Assembly: GCA_001804165.1 (NCBI GenBank)
Contig: MHFL01000007.1
Location: forward strand, 1 to 10,945
Reading direction: 5' to 3'
DNA length: 10,945 bases
Source: Omnitrophica bacterium RIFCSPLOWO2_01_FULL_45_10
GTDB lineage: Bacteria > Omnitrophota > Gorgyraeia > 2-01-FULL-45-10
Position 1 is the first letter of the stretch, and each line of letters opens with the position of its first letter. The notes beneath the pieces are model-generated. The model was not told where the DNA came from and did no database searches. It saw nothing but the letters and a program-made list of their open reading frames with translations. Of the stretch, positions 1-7,030 are shown one piece after another. The position numbers were made by a program, and so were the translations under genes.

Positions 1-212
1 AAGGGCCGAAGATCGAGATTTTAAGAGAATTGGTAAATTGAACTTCCATGGAGGTTATAGCGTCCGGAGGGATATCGTCGCTCGATGATATTAAAAAATT
101 AAAGTCACTCGAGGCAGAAGGGTTGAAGGGCATGATCATCGGCACCGCGCTTTATGAGGGGAGAATTAATTTAGGCGAGGCGATGAAGATTTGCTTAAGG
201 GATATTAGTTGA
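1..212 (+). pseudogene. hisA: HisA (ProFAR isomerase) C-terminal part, interrupted by an in-frame TGA
   Basis: HisA isomerises ProFAR to PRFAR in histidine synthesis and is a cytoplasmic (beta/alpha)8 barrel. Reading from base 3, the frame gives GPKIEILRELVN, then a TGA stop at 39-41, then TSMEVIASGGISSLDDIKKL and on to GMIIGTALYEG and a final TGA at 210-212. Both sides of the stop match the HisA family in the same frame: the GPxIE..REL helix, the VIASGGISS phosphate-binding strand and loop, and the GxIIGxALYEG strand. The defect is therefore a single substitution, not a frameshift. Up to the TGA the protein would lack the last two barrel strands, including a phosphate site. Restarting at ATG 48 gives only 54 residues, too few for a barrel. 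The gene continues left of the window. It may be a true nonsense mutation (CGA to TGA is the simplest), a strain variant or an assembly error. Family assignment is firm; functional status is uncertain. Confidence 0.8.
39..41 (+). other. In-frame TGA stop inside hisA
   Basis: This codon lies in the hisA frame between LVN and TSMEVIASGG, where intact HisA proteins have an ordinary, variable residue. The same frame stays open and HisA-like to 209. No selenocysteine context is expected in this enzyme, and TGA ends at least six other genes in the window, so it should act as a stop. Confidence 0.8.
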
Positions 213-373
213 TTAGGGGATTGGGTTTTGGAAATTAGGGAATTAGGATATTTGGATTTGGAGATTAGGATATTTGGGGTTAGGGATTTGTCTTCTCCTA
301 ATCTCCAAATCATCAAATCTCCAAATCCCGATCGCCCGATATCCTAATATCCTAAATCTCTAATGATGACTTT
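213..373. repeat. Intergenic block of short A/T-rich repeats in inverted and direct copies
   Basis: This 161-base gap between hisA and hisF has no plausible gene. The left half (about 213-290) is a chain of 6-8 base units ending in AGG or TGG. The right half (about 296-365) is built of the complementary units. Exact inverted pairs are 255-270 with 296-311 (16 bp), 254-266 with 316-328 (13 bp, an alternative to the first), 242-251 with 339-348 (10 bp) and 283-290 with 322-329 (8 bp). Direct copies are ATTAGGATATTTGG at 242 and 264, AATCTCCAAATC at 300 and 316, and ATATCCTA at 339 and 347. A transcript could fold into a long imperfect hairpin just before hisF. It has no GC-rich stem followed by a T run, so it is not a standard terminator. 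A dispersed palindromic or minisatellite-like element is the best reading; any regulatory role is inference. Confidence 0.8.
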
Positions 374-1150
374 ATGTTAACCAAACGAATCATACCATGT
401 CTTGACATAAAAGATGGAAGGGTCGTCAAAGGCGTGAATTTCGTAAATTTGCGCGATGCCGGCGATCCGGTTGAAAACGCTAAATTCTATGACAAAGAGA
501 AGGCGGATGAACTTGTCTTTTTGGATATCACCGCAAGTCATGAAAAACGCGGGACCGTGTTGGAACTGGCGCGCGCGGTAGCGGAGAACATATTTTTGCC
601 GTTCACCGTGGGAGGCGGGATACGCACGCTTGACGATATAAGAAATTTATTAAAGGCAGGATGCGACAAGGTATCCATCAACACAGCCGCGGTGAAGGAT
701 CCCAATCTTGTACAAAAATCCTCATCCCGATTCGGAAGTCAGTGTATAGTGGTTGCTATCGACGCCAAACGAAAGACGAAAGACGAAGGACGAAGGACGG
801 AAAAGTGGGAAGTCTATATTAACGGCGGAAGAACTTCAACAGGCATTGACGCAGTTAAATGGGCAAAAAGAATGGAGCGTCTCGGAGCGGGCGAGATACT
901 GCTGACCAGCATGGATTACGATGGGACGAAGAAGGGCTATGACATAGAGTTGACAAGGACTATAAGTGAATCCGTGAATATACCCGTCATTGCCTCCGGA
1001 GGCGCAGGCGATTTAAATCATCTTTACAACGCGCTGACGGAAGGCAGGGCCGACGCGGTTCTCGCCGCCTCGATATTCCATTTTCGTGAATATTCCATTC
1101 GCGAGGCGAAGGGATTCCTTAAAAGAAAAGGGGTTGCGGTAAGATTATGA
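374..1150 (+). CDS. hisF: HisF, imidazole glycerol phosphate synthase cyclase subunit
   Basis: HisF takes ammonia from the glutaminase HisH and converts PRFAR to imidazole glycerol phosphate and AICAR; it is a cytoplasmic (beta/alpha)8 barrel. The 258 residues hold the catalytic aspartates Asp11 ([15 protein letters not shown]) and Asp130 (VVAIDAKR), the phosphate motifs FTVGGGIRT (77-85) and VIASGGAG (205-212), [11 protein letters not shown] near 51, [15 protein letters not shown] near 176 and the ending [11 protein letters not shown]. Length is normal apart from about seven extra residues just after Asp130, where four ACGAARG heptamers encode a basic, charged stretch ([11 protein letters not shown], 134-144) before WEVY. 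The start at 374 matches the usual [11 protein letters not shown] N-terminus; the ribosome site is weak. The stop overlaps the hisI start as ATGA, which suggests translational coupling. hisH is not in view. Assignment is certain. Confidence 0.98.
   Translation: MLTKRIIPCLDIKDGRVVKGVNFVNLRDAGDPVENAKFYDKEKADELVFLDITASHEKRGTVLELARAVAENIFLPFTVGGGIRTLDDIRNLLKAGCDKVSINTAAVKDPNLVQKSSSRFGSQCIVVAIDAKRKTKDEGRRTEKWEVYINGGRTSTGIDAVKWAKRMERLGAGEILLTSMDYDGTKKGYDIELTRTISESVNIPVIASGGAGDLNHLYNALTEGRADAVLAASIFHFREYSIREAKGFLKRKGVAVRL
769..800 (+). repeat. Heptamer minisatellite (ACGAARG, four copies plus part) inside hisF
   Basis: Units start at 769, 776, 783 and 790 (ACGAAAG, ACGAAAG, ACGAAGG, ACGAAGG), followed by a partial ACGG. 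They code for part of the loop after HisF Asp130. Compared with the Thermotoga maritima HisF sequence as I remember it, the AKR-to-aromatic stretch here is seven residues longer, which equals three heptamers (21 nt), the smallest heptamer number that keeps the frame. Confidence 0.85.
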
Positions 1151-1542
1151 TTGAAATTTTTGAAAATATAAAGTTCGGAAAAAACGGGCTAATACCGGCT
1201 GTCATTCAGGATGAAAAATCTAAAAAGGCGCTCACGCTTTGTTATATGAATAAGAAGGCGCTCGAGAAGACGCTCAAGACGGGCAAGGTTTACGTTTATA
1301 GGCGCTCTAAAGGAAGGGTCATGATGAAGGGCGAGACGAGCGGCTGTGTCCAAAGGGTGAGGTCGGTATGTATAGATTGTGAGGGCAACTCGCTCTTAGT
1401 GAAGGTTGAGCAGGAAAGGGCCGCCTGCCACGAAGGGTATTTCAGTTGTTATTTTCGAAAAATGGATAAGAAGGGCAGATTAAAGACGATAGAAAAAAGG
1501 ATATTCGACCCGAAGAAAGTTTACCGTGTACTATCCGAGTAA
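1147..1542 (+). CDS. hisI: HisI, phosphoribosyl-AMP cyclohydrolase
   Basis: This is a single-domain PRA-CH that opens the adenine ring of phosphoribosyl-AMP to give ProFAR, using zinc and magnesium in a dimer. Visible family motifs are GLIPAVIQD (14-22), LCYMNKKAL (31-39), [17 protein letters not shown] (50-66), [16 protein letters not shown] (74-89) and [12 protein letters not shown] (92-103). Cys78, Cys94 and Cys101 match the zinc ligands and His95 is present. The magnesium triplet, usually Asp-x-Asp-x-Asp, reads Asp77-Glu79-Asn81, and the residue after TSG, often His, is Cys67. At 131 residues it is a normal monofunctional length, with no HisE domain fused. The start overlaps the hisF stop (ATGA), and its end overlaps trpE by 17 nt. 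With hisA and hisF it forms the tail of a his operon. Assignment is very secure. Confidence 0.96.
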   Translation: MIEIFENIKFGKNGLIPAVIQDEKSKKALTLCYMNKKALEKTLKTGKVYVYRRSKGRVMMKGETSGCVQRVRSVCIDCEGNSLLVKVEQERAACHEGYFSCYFRKMDKKGRLKTIEKRIFDPKKVYRVLSE

Positions 1543-3004
1543 AGAAGAATTCATAAAATTGGCTAATGAGGGCAACCTCATCCCTGTCTACAGAGAGATC
1601 CTGGCGGATTTCGAGACGCCGCTTTCCGCCTTCACGAAAATCGACAAGGGCGATTACTCATTTTTGCTCGAGTCCGTCGAAGGCGGCGAACGCATCGCCA
1701 GATTCTCTTTTTTAGGAAGCGAGCCAGCTATCGCTTTTTCGAGCAAGGGAAAACACGCGAGTCTACGCGAGGGGAAAATTACGCGAAGTTTTCAGACGAA
1801 TGACCCGATAGGGGAATTGAAGAAATTACTGTCGCGTTACCGCGCGGTTAAGATTAAAGGGCTCCCCAGATTCTCGGGCGGACTGGTAGGGTTCATTGGA
1901 TATGACACGGTTAGATTCATTGAGGATATTCCCGACAAGAATCCGGACGAACTTAATATAGAGGATTTGAATTTCATGCTTGCTGATACGCTCCTCATAT
2001 TCGATCACATTGATCATAAGATAAAGATTGTGGCCAATGCTCACATAAAAGACAATCCATCGAAGGCTTATGACGGGGCTGTTGAGAAGATAGACCACAT
2101 AGTAAGACAGCTTAAAACCACATGCGTAAAACCATCATATAGGTTGAAGCGCAGGACCATGCAGGTAAAGATGAAGTCAAATTTTACAAAGGCGCAGTTT
2201 GAGGAAATTATAAAAAAGGCCAAGGCCCATATAAGGAAGGGCGATATAATTCAAGTCGTCCTCTCTCAGCGCCTAGAAGTCAAGATAGAGTCCGGCGCCT
2301 TCGAAGTTTACAGGGCGCTGCGTTCAATAAATCCGTCGCCTTATATGTATTATCTGAAATTTGGCTCAGGCCTTTCTTTGGTGGGTTCGTCGCCTGAGAT
2401 AATGGTGAGATGCGAAGACGGCTTAGTAGAACTGAGGCCGATAGCGGGAACGAGGCCGCGCGGCGCCTCTGAACTAGAGGACACCCGCCTTGCCGGAGAG
2501 CTTCTCGCTGACGCAAAGGAGCGCGCGGAACATATAATGCTTGTCGACCTTGGGAGAAACGACATCGGCAGAACTTGCGAATTTAAGTCCGTAAGAGTGT
2601 CGGAACTTATGACGATAGAAAAATATTCTCACGTCATGCACATAGTGAGCGATGTTTCCGGCCGCCTGAGAAAGGATAAAGACGTATTCGATGTAGTCAG
2701 GGCGACGTTCCCCGCCGGGACCGTGGCGGGCGCGCCGAAGGTCCGGGCGATGGAGATCATTGACGAACTCGAAAATACAAGACGCGGCCCCTATGCCGGC
2801 TGTGTCGGCTACTTCAGTTTCTCCGGGAACTTAGATTGCTGCATCACGATAAGAACCGTCTTAATGAAAGATAAAATCGCTTACATCCAGGCAGGGGCGG
2901 GCATAGTGGCTGATTCGCAACCCGAAAAGGAATACGAAGAGACGATGAATAAAGCGAAGGCCCTGGTCAGTGCAATCGAGACGGCGGAGAGGGGATTGGG
3001 GTGA
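1526..3004 (+). CDS. trpE: TrpE, anthranilate synthase component I
   Basis: TrpE converts chorismate and ammonia from TrpG to anthranilate and pyruvate, the first committed step of tryptophan synthesis. The N-terminal domain carries the LLES feedback element (47-50, followed by [14 protein letters not shown]). The chorismate-binding domain carries NPSPYMYYL (269-277), GSSPEIMVR (287-295), PIAGTRPRG (305-313), [28 protein letters not shown] (341-349), [11 protein letters not shown] (395-405) and [16 protein letters not shown] (457-472). LLES and NPSPYM together mark a tryptophan-sensitive anthranilate synthase rather than PabB. The 492 residues are a normal length. The start is GTG at 1526, inside hisI, and gives [22 protein letters not shown], the usual N-terminus. 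This overlap leaves no space for a trp leader peptide. trpG begins 4 nt after the stop. Confidence 0.97.
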   Translation: MYYPSKEEFIKLANEGNLIPVYREILADFETPLSAFTKIDKGDYSFLLESVEGGERIARFSFLGSEPAIAFSSKGKHASLREGKITRSFQTNDPIGELKKLLSRYRAVKIKGLPRFSGGLVGFIGYDTVRFIEDIPDKNPDELNIEDLNFMLADTLLIFDHIDHKIKIVANAHIKDNPSKAYDGAVEKIDHIVRQLKTTCVKPSYRLKRRTMQVKMKSNFTKAQFEEIIKKAKAHIRKGDIIQVVLSQRLEVKIESGAFEVYRALRSINPSPYMYYLKFGSGLSLVGSSPEIMVRCEDGLVELRPIAGTRPRGASELEDTRLAGELLADAKERAEHIMLVDLGRNDIGRTCEFKSVRVSELMTIEKYSHVMHIVSDVSGRLRKDKDVFDVVRATFPAGTVAGAPKVRAMEIIDELENTRRGPYAGCVGYFSFSGNLDCCITIRTVLMKDKIAYIQAGAGIVADSQPEKEYEETMNKAKALVSAIETAERGLG

Positions 3005-3008
3005 GCAA
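2994..3008 (+). promoter_or_regulatory. Ribosome-binding region that supports the trpG start at 3009
   Basis: A purine-rich stretch (GGGGTGAG within 2998-3005) overlaps the trpE stop and lies a few bases before ATG 3009. A GTG 39 nt upstream at 2970 would add 13 arginine-rich residues before [11 protein letters not shown], which is the usual start of TrpG, so 3009 is preferred. Confidence 0.6.
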
Positions 3009-3575
3009 ATGATTCTTGTAATTGATAACTACGACTCATTCACATATAACCTGGTTCAGTATCTGGGTGAACTCGGGGCGGATATTGAGGTCTATCGAAA
3101 TGATAAGATTACGCTCGATGAGATAAAGAAGTTGAAGGGTCTAGAGAAGATTGTAATTTCGCCGGGGCCGGGCGTGCCTAAAGATGCCGGCATAACAGAG
3201 GATGTCATTTCGACTTTTGGCAAGAAGATCCCCATTCTCGGCGTCTGCTTGGGCCATCAGGCAATAGGCGAAGTCTTTGGCGGAAAGATAGTCGGCGCAA
3301 AAAATCTGATGCACGGCAAGACCTCAAGTATACACCATGATGGGAAAGGAATATTTAAAGGAGTCGAGAATCCGTTCGAGGCCACAAGGTACCATTCGCT
3401 TCTTGTCGATAGACGGACTTTTCCTAAAATTCTAAGAATAACCGCTGAGACCAAGGACAAGGAGATCATGGGGTTACAGCATAAAGATGATCCTATATAC
3501 GGTGTGCAATTTCATCCCGAATCCATATTGACGATTGAGGGCAAGAAGATATTGAAGAATTTTCTAGAGATATGA
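3009..3575 (+). CDS. trpG: TrpG, anthranilate synthase glutamine amidotransferase
   Basis: TrpG is the glutaminase partner of TrpE: it releases ammonia from glutamine and channels it to the chorismate site. It is a class I (triad) amidotransferase of 188 residues, a normal length. Visible motifs are [20 protein letters not shown] (4-23), the oxyanion-hole region [12 protein letters not shown] (50-61), the nucleophile Cys80 in [11 protein letters not shown] (78-88), [15 protein letters not shown] (102-116), ATRYHSL (125-131) and the triad His169/Glu171 in VQFHPESI (166-173). All catalytic residues are intact. It could also serve p-aminobenzoate synthesis (the PabA role), as many TrpG proteins do, but its place between trpE and trpD favours tryptophan. 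The stop overlaps the trpD ATG as ATGA. ATG 3009 was preferred over the upstream GTG because of the conserved N-terminus and the ribosome site. Confidence 0.97.
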   Translation: MILVIDNYDSFTYNLVQYLGELGADIEVYRNDKITLDEIKKLKGLEKIVISPGPGVPKDAGITEDVISTFGKKIPILGVCLGHQAIGEVFGGKIVGAKNLMHGKTSSIHHDGKGIFKGVENPFEATRYHSLLVDRRTFPKILRITAETKDKEIMGLQHKDDPIYGVQFHPESILTIEGKKILKNFLEI

Positions 3576-4624
3576 TACGCGAAGCGATTGAAAAAGTTGT
3601 CAAAGGCGTAAATTTAAGCGAAGAAGAGATGAGGAAGGCCTTCGACGAGATAATGTCGGGTCAAGCCGCGCCATCGCAGATAGCGGCATTCATCGTGGCC
3701 TTAAGGATGAAGGGCGAGACCGTCGAAGAGATCACGGGCGCGGCCAAGGTTATGAGAGAAAAGTCCGTGCGCATCAGCGTCGGCGGAACTCTGGTCGGGG
3801 CCGACACAGAAGAATCTGAAAGTTGCGAAGAGGCGATAGTCGATACATGCGGGACGGGCGGCAGCGGGCTAAATACCTTTAATATTTCCACCGCCTCAAG
3901 CTTCGTCGTCGCGGGGTGCGGTGTCAAGGTCGCCAAGCACGGCAACAGGAGCGCCTCAAGCCAGTGCGGCTCGGCCGACGTCCTGGAAGCGCTCGGTGTC
4001 AAATTAGATATAGGCGCGGATTTAACGGCGAGGTGCATAAGAGAAATCGGGATAGGATTTCTTTACGCGCCTCTATTTCACAGCGCCATGAAATATGCTG
4101 TCGTTCCAAGGAGAGAGATAGGTATCAGGACGATCTTTAACATTTTAGGGCCATTGTCGAATCCGGCCGGCGCCACAAGTCAAGTGCTCGGCATCTATGA
4201 TTCGAATCTTACAGAGGTTCTGGCGAAGGTGCTTAAGAATTTAGGTTTGGCAAGGGCGTTCGTCGCGGCGGGCATGGACAAACTTGATGAGATAACGATT
4301 ACGGAAAGGACTAAGATAACAGAATTGGATAAAGGGAGACTCAAGACTTACTACATATCGCCTGAGAAGTTCGGCATGAAGCGCGCGACTCTGGACGACA
4401 TAAAGGGAGGAAGCGCCAAAGAGAATGCCGAGACCATACGTTCCATATTGAAGGGCGAACGCTCTTCGAGAAGAGACGTGGTGCTATTAAATTCGAGCGC
4501 AGCGTTAATAGCCGCGTTCAGGACGAAAGATTTTAGGTCAGGTATAAAACTTGCGGAAGAATCGATAGATTCGGGTCGCGCCCGTGAGAAGTTAGAACAG
4601 TTGATCAGGTTCAGCAACCAATGA
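3572..4624 (+). CDS. trpD: TrpD, anthranilate phosphoribosyltransferase
   Basis: TrpD joins anthranilate to PRPP, giving phosphoribosylanthranilate (PRA). The 350 residues show an N-terminal helical domain with [20 protein letters not shown] (31-50), the PRPP-phosphate loop [17 protein letters not shown] (91-107), [21 protein letters not shown] (122-142), where KSGSAD is more usual, the anthranilate-binding stretch [22 protein letters not shown] (169-190), GPLSNPAGA and the magnesium pair Asp239-Glu240 in DKLDEITI. The stretch before DTCGTGG (about 71-89, [18 protein letters not shown]) looks ten or more residues longer than usual and is acidic, probably a surface loop. Overlaps with trpG (ATGA at 3572) and trpC (ATGA at 4621) indicate tight coupling. 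Its product PRA needs TrpF, which is not encoded in the cluster. Assignment is certain. Confidence 0.97.
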   Translation: MIREAIEKVVKGVNLSEEEMRKAFDEIMSGQAAPSQIAAFIVALRMKGETVEEITGAAKVMREKSVRISVGGTLVGADTEESESCEEAIVDTCGTGGSGLNTFNISTASSFVVAGCGVKVAKHGNRSASSQCGSADVLEALGVKLDIGADLTARCIREIGIGFLYAPLFHSAMKYAVVPRREIGIRTIFNILGPLSNPAGATSQVLGIYDSNLTEVLAKVLKNLGLARAFVAAGMDKLDEITITERTKITELDKGRLKTYYISPEKFGMKRATLDDIKGGSAKENAETIRSILKGERSSRRDVVLLNSSAALIAAFRTKDFRSGIKLAEESIDSGRAREKLEQLIRFSNQ

Positions 4625-5397
4625 TATTATCTAGGATACTTGAGGAAAAGAGGAGGGCAATAGACGAGGCCAAGGCCATAAAAGGGGAAGATGAAATCGC
4701 AAAGGAGATAAAGAATATTTGCGTAAAGAGCGCGTTTAAAAAGAATATCTCCCGGCCGCATCACATGAGTCTCATAGCGGAACTAAAGAAGGCCTCGCCA
4801 TCCAAGGGTCTCTTGAGGAGCGATTTCAATCCCGCGAGGATCGCCGTAACATATCAGGCGAACGGCGCGAGCGCCATATCCGTTCTCACCGATGAGCGGT
4901 TTTTTGAAGGGCGGCTAGAGCACATAAAGAAGGTAAAGGAGTCTGTATCGCTTCCGGTCCTGAGAAAGGATTTCATAATCGACGAATATCAGATACGCGA
5001 GACGGTTCTGGCCGGCGCGGACGCGTTACTCTTAATAGCGGAACTTCTATCGGCGGCTGAAGCGTCGAAATTCTATAAACTTTGCGCTTCGCTCGGCCTC
5101 GATGTGCTATTTGAGGTCCACAACGAAGAGGATATCGAAAAGTCCCTTGCCGCGGGCGCCGATATTATCGGCATAAATAATAGGGACCTCCATACGTTCA
5201 GAGTCGACTTAGGCGTTACTCAGAGACTGATCCGGCTAATACCTCAGAATAAAACGATTATTTCGGAGAGCGGCATAAAGAGTTACGAGGATGTGATGTT
5301 TTTAAAATCATTAGGCGTGAACGCGGTTTTGATAGGCGAGGCATTCATGGAGGCGACTGATATAGCGTCAAAGATAAGAGAAATCATGAGATATTAA
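4621..5397 (+). CDS. trpC: TrpC, indole-3-glycerol phosphate synthase
   Basis: TrpC closes the ring of CdRP to give indole-3-glycerol phosphate, with loss of CO2 and water. It is a 258-residue stand-alone (beta/alpha)8 barrel, with no TrpF domain fused at the C-terminus. Catalytic residues are visible: Glu54 and Lys56 in LIAELKKASPSKG (51-63), Lys116 in VLRKDFIIDEYQI (113-125), Glu165 in VLFEVHNEED (162-171), Asn186 in GINNRDL (184-190) and Ser217 in ISESGI (214-219). VNAVLIGEAFM (233-243) forms the last phosphate-binding strand and loop. Its ATG overlaps the trpD stop. trpB follows after a 20-nt gap, where many operons carry trpF. The substrate CdRP must come from a PRA isomerase encoded elsewhere, or possibly from a bifunctional HisA. 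Assignment is certain. Confidence 0.97.
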   Translation: MILSRILEEKRRAIDEAKAIKGEDEIAKEIKNICVKSAFKKNISRPHHMSLIAELKKASPSKGLLRSDFNPARIAVTYQANGASAISVLTDERFFEGRLEHIKKVKESVSLPVLRKDFIIDEYQIRETVLAGADALLLIAELLSAAEASKFYKLCASLGLDVLFEVHNEEDIEKSLAAGADIIGINNRDLHTFRVDLGVTQRLIRLIPQNKTIISESGIKSYEDVMFLKSLGVNAVLIGEAFMEATDIASKIREIMRY

Positions 5398-5417
5398 AAT
5401 GAAGAGGTTATATAAAG

Positions 5418-6596
5418 ATGATGGTGCCTAATAAAAGAGGATATTACGGAGAGTTCGGAGGAAAGTTTGTTCCTGAGACTTTGATGGCCGCCCTGGATGA
5501 ACTTGAGAAGGAGTATTATAAGGCGAAAAGAGACAAGCACTTTATAGCCGAACTTAGACTTTACCTGAAAGAGTATGCGGGAAGGCCTACGAGTCTATAT
5601 TTCGCTAAACGGCTGACTGAAAAGATGAAAGGCGCGAAAATCTATCTCAAACGAGAGGACCTTCTTCATACGGGGGCTCACAAGATAAACAATACTTTGG
5701 GTCAGGCGCTTCTTGCCCTCAGAATGAGAAAGTCTCGCCTCATCGCGGAAACCGGCGCGGGCCAGCACGGGGTCGCGACCGCGACGGTTGCGGCATTATT
5801 CGGCTTGGATTGCGAAATATTTATGGGAGACGATGACATAAAACGGCAGGCGATAAACGTATTTAAGATGAAGCTCCTGGGAGCGAAAGTAACGCCTGTC
5901 CACAGCGGCTCAAGGACCCTTAAAGACGCCATGAATGAGGCGATCAGGGACTGGGTCACATATGTTCGCGCGACATATTACGTCATCGGCTCGGTAGCCG
6001 GCCCTCATCCATATCCTATGGTTGTTCGGGACTTCCAGGCCGTAATCGGCAAAGAGTCAAAACGGCAGATCCTCGCGAAAGAGAGGAGATTCCCGGATTA
6101 TATCGTCGCCTGCGTCGGAGGCGGGAGCAACGCGATTGGGATATTCTATCCGTTTCTGGAAGAGAAGGTAAATCTGATAGGCGTCGAGGCGGCAGGCGCC
6201 GGTTTAAATACGGATAGGCATGCCGCCACTTTGTGCAAAGGGTCGCTTGGTGTTCTGCATGGCTCTAAAAGCTACATATTACAGGATCGAGACGGCCAGA
6301 TAAAAATTGCCCACTCGATATCCGCGGGACTTGACTATCCGGGAGTGGGTCCGGAACACGCGTATCTTAAAAGAAGAGGCCGGGCAAAATACGTCGCGGT
6401 CAAGGACAAAGAGGCCCTCGAGGGATTTAAGATGCTGACAGAACTTGAAGGCATAATTCCGGCATTAGAGTCCTCGCATGCCGTATATTATGCGGCCCGT
6501 CTTGCTAAGCGCCTGCCAAAGGATAAAGTTATTATTACGTGCCTGTCAGGGAGAGGCGATAAGGATATAGACATAGTTCGCGGCTCAAATTTATAA
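5418..6596 (+). CDS. trpB: TrpB, tryptophan synthase beta chain
   Basis: TrpB is the PLP enzyme that condenses indole, channelled from TrpA, with serine to give tryptophan. The 392 residues show the classic TrpB1 N-terminus [19 protein letters not shown] Lys89 in HTGAHKINN (84-92), catalytic Glu111 in AETGAGQHG (110-118), the cofactor-phosphate loop [15 protein letters not shown], and Ser377 in CLSGRGDKD (375-383). [21 protein letters not shown] matches the COMM/interface region, with DDDIK where AEDVE is common. It is of the TrpA-dependent type, not TrpB2. Two tandem ATGs occur at 5418 and 5421. GAAGAGG at 5401-5407 is better spaced for 5418. An unrelated small gene separates it from trpA, an unusual arrangement because trpB and trpA are normally adjacent and often coupled. 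Assignment is certain. Confidence 0.97.
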   Translation: MMVPNKRGYYGEFGGKFVPETLMAALDELEKEYYKAKRDKHFIAELRLYLKEYAGRPTSLYFAKRLTEKMKGAKIYLKREDLLHTGAHKINNTLGQALLALRMRKSRLIAETGAGQHGVATATVAALFGLDCEIFMGDDDIKRQAINVFKMKLLGAKVTPVHSGSRTLKDAMNEAIRDWVTYVRATYYVIGSVAGPHPYPMVVRDFQAVIGKESKRQILAKERRFPDYIVACVGGGSNAIGIFYPFLEEKVNLIGVEAAGAGLNTDRHAATLCKGSLGVLHGSKSYILQDRDGQIKIAHSISAGLDYPGVGPEHAYLKRRGRAKYVAVKDKEALEGFKMLTELEGIIPALESSHAVYYAARLAKRLPKDKVIITCLSGRGDKDIDIVRGSNL

Positions 6597-6611
6597 AGAC
6601 GGCAAAAAATA

Positions 6612-7022
6612 ATGAATATAAAACCAAATCTACAGTTTTCGGTCTTATGCGATGATGTGAGACGCGAAGATAACGGGAAATTCATACTGCTTGGTTTATT
6701 CGAAACGATAAACGCGAAAAAATTTCCCGCGACGCATTCCACGCTCTTCGTTGTCAACAGATGGTGTAAGGGTGAGGGGGCATTTACCCAAAAGATACGC
6801 ATAGTAAATACGATAGACAAAACATTCGTATTCCAGACGGAAGATCAATCCTTTGAATTGAGAGATATCGATTCGCACCATACTCTCGTATCGAGATTCA
6901 ACAATCTTCTATTTCCGAATTCGGGGAAGTATTGGGTTGAGGTCCTGCTGGATGGCGAACTGATGCTGAATTATCCGCTCATTTTGAAGCAGATGGCCGA
7001 GAATTCCAACAAGATGAGTTGA
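6612..7022 (+). CDS. Small conserved hypothetical protein, DUF6941-like, between trpB and trpA
   Basis: The function is unknown. The 136-residue product has no signal peptide, no membrane segment and no obvious catalytic motif. Its N-terminus (LCDDVRREDNGKFILLGLFE, 12-31, then TINAKKFPATHSTLFVV) resembles, from memory, the DUF6941 family of about 130-residue, mostly beta proteins that begin with a CDD.R....GK....G.f pattern. The C-terminus has the beta-rich GKYWVEVLLDGELM (104-117). Alternating hydrophobic strands suggest a beta sandwich. The gene starts 15 nt after trpB and ends 8 nt before trpA, on the same strand, so it should be co-transcribed with them. The ATG at 6612 lacks a strong ribosome site. 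Its place inside the trp operon may reflect a chance insertion or a role linked to tryptophan; the sequence does not decide. The gene call is firm; the family label is moderate. Confidence 0.8.
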   Translation: MNIKPNLQFSVLCDDVRREDNGKFILLGLFETINAKKFPATHSTLFVVNRWCKGEGAFTQKIRIVNTIDKTFVFQTEDQSFELRDIDSHHTLVSRFNNLLFPNSGKYWVEVLLDGELMLNYPLILKQMAENSNKMS

Positions 7023-7030
7023 GTTAAATT

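Noticed and set aside
39..41. TGA in hisA as selenocysteine or as a recoded sense codon
   Set aside because: HisA has no known selenocysteine position. No convincing stem-loop of the right shape follows the codon, and TGA clearly ends many other genes in the window, often as ATGA overlaps.
48..212. A separate 54-residue gene starting at ATG 48
   Set aside because: It is simply the C-terminal end of HisA, with in-frame homology continuing upstream of the TGA. A fragment with only the last barrel strands is unlikely to fold or act alone.
255..311. Rho-independent terminator after hisA
   Set aside because: The 16-bp stem is A/T-rich, has a 25-base loop and is not followed by a T run.
345..373. 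A hisF promoter with a TAATAT -10 box
   Set aside because: The match sits inside the A/T-rich repeat block and has no credible -35 partner, so it cannot be separated from background.
769..800. CRISPR-like or direct-repeat array
   Set aside because: The units are seven bases, contiguous and without spacers, and they are translated within hisF.
2970..3008. An upstream GTG start for trpG, adding 13 residues
   Set aside because: The extra residues ([12 protein letters not shown]) are trpE sequence in another frame. TrpG proteins start at [11 protein letters not shown], and a ribosome site lies just before ATG 3009.
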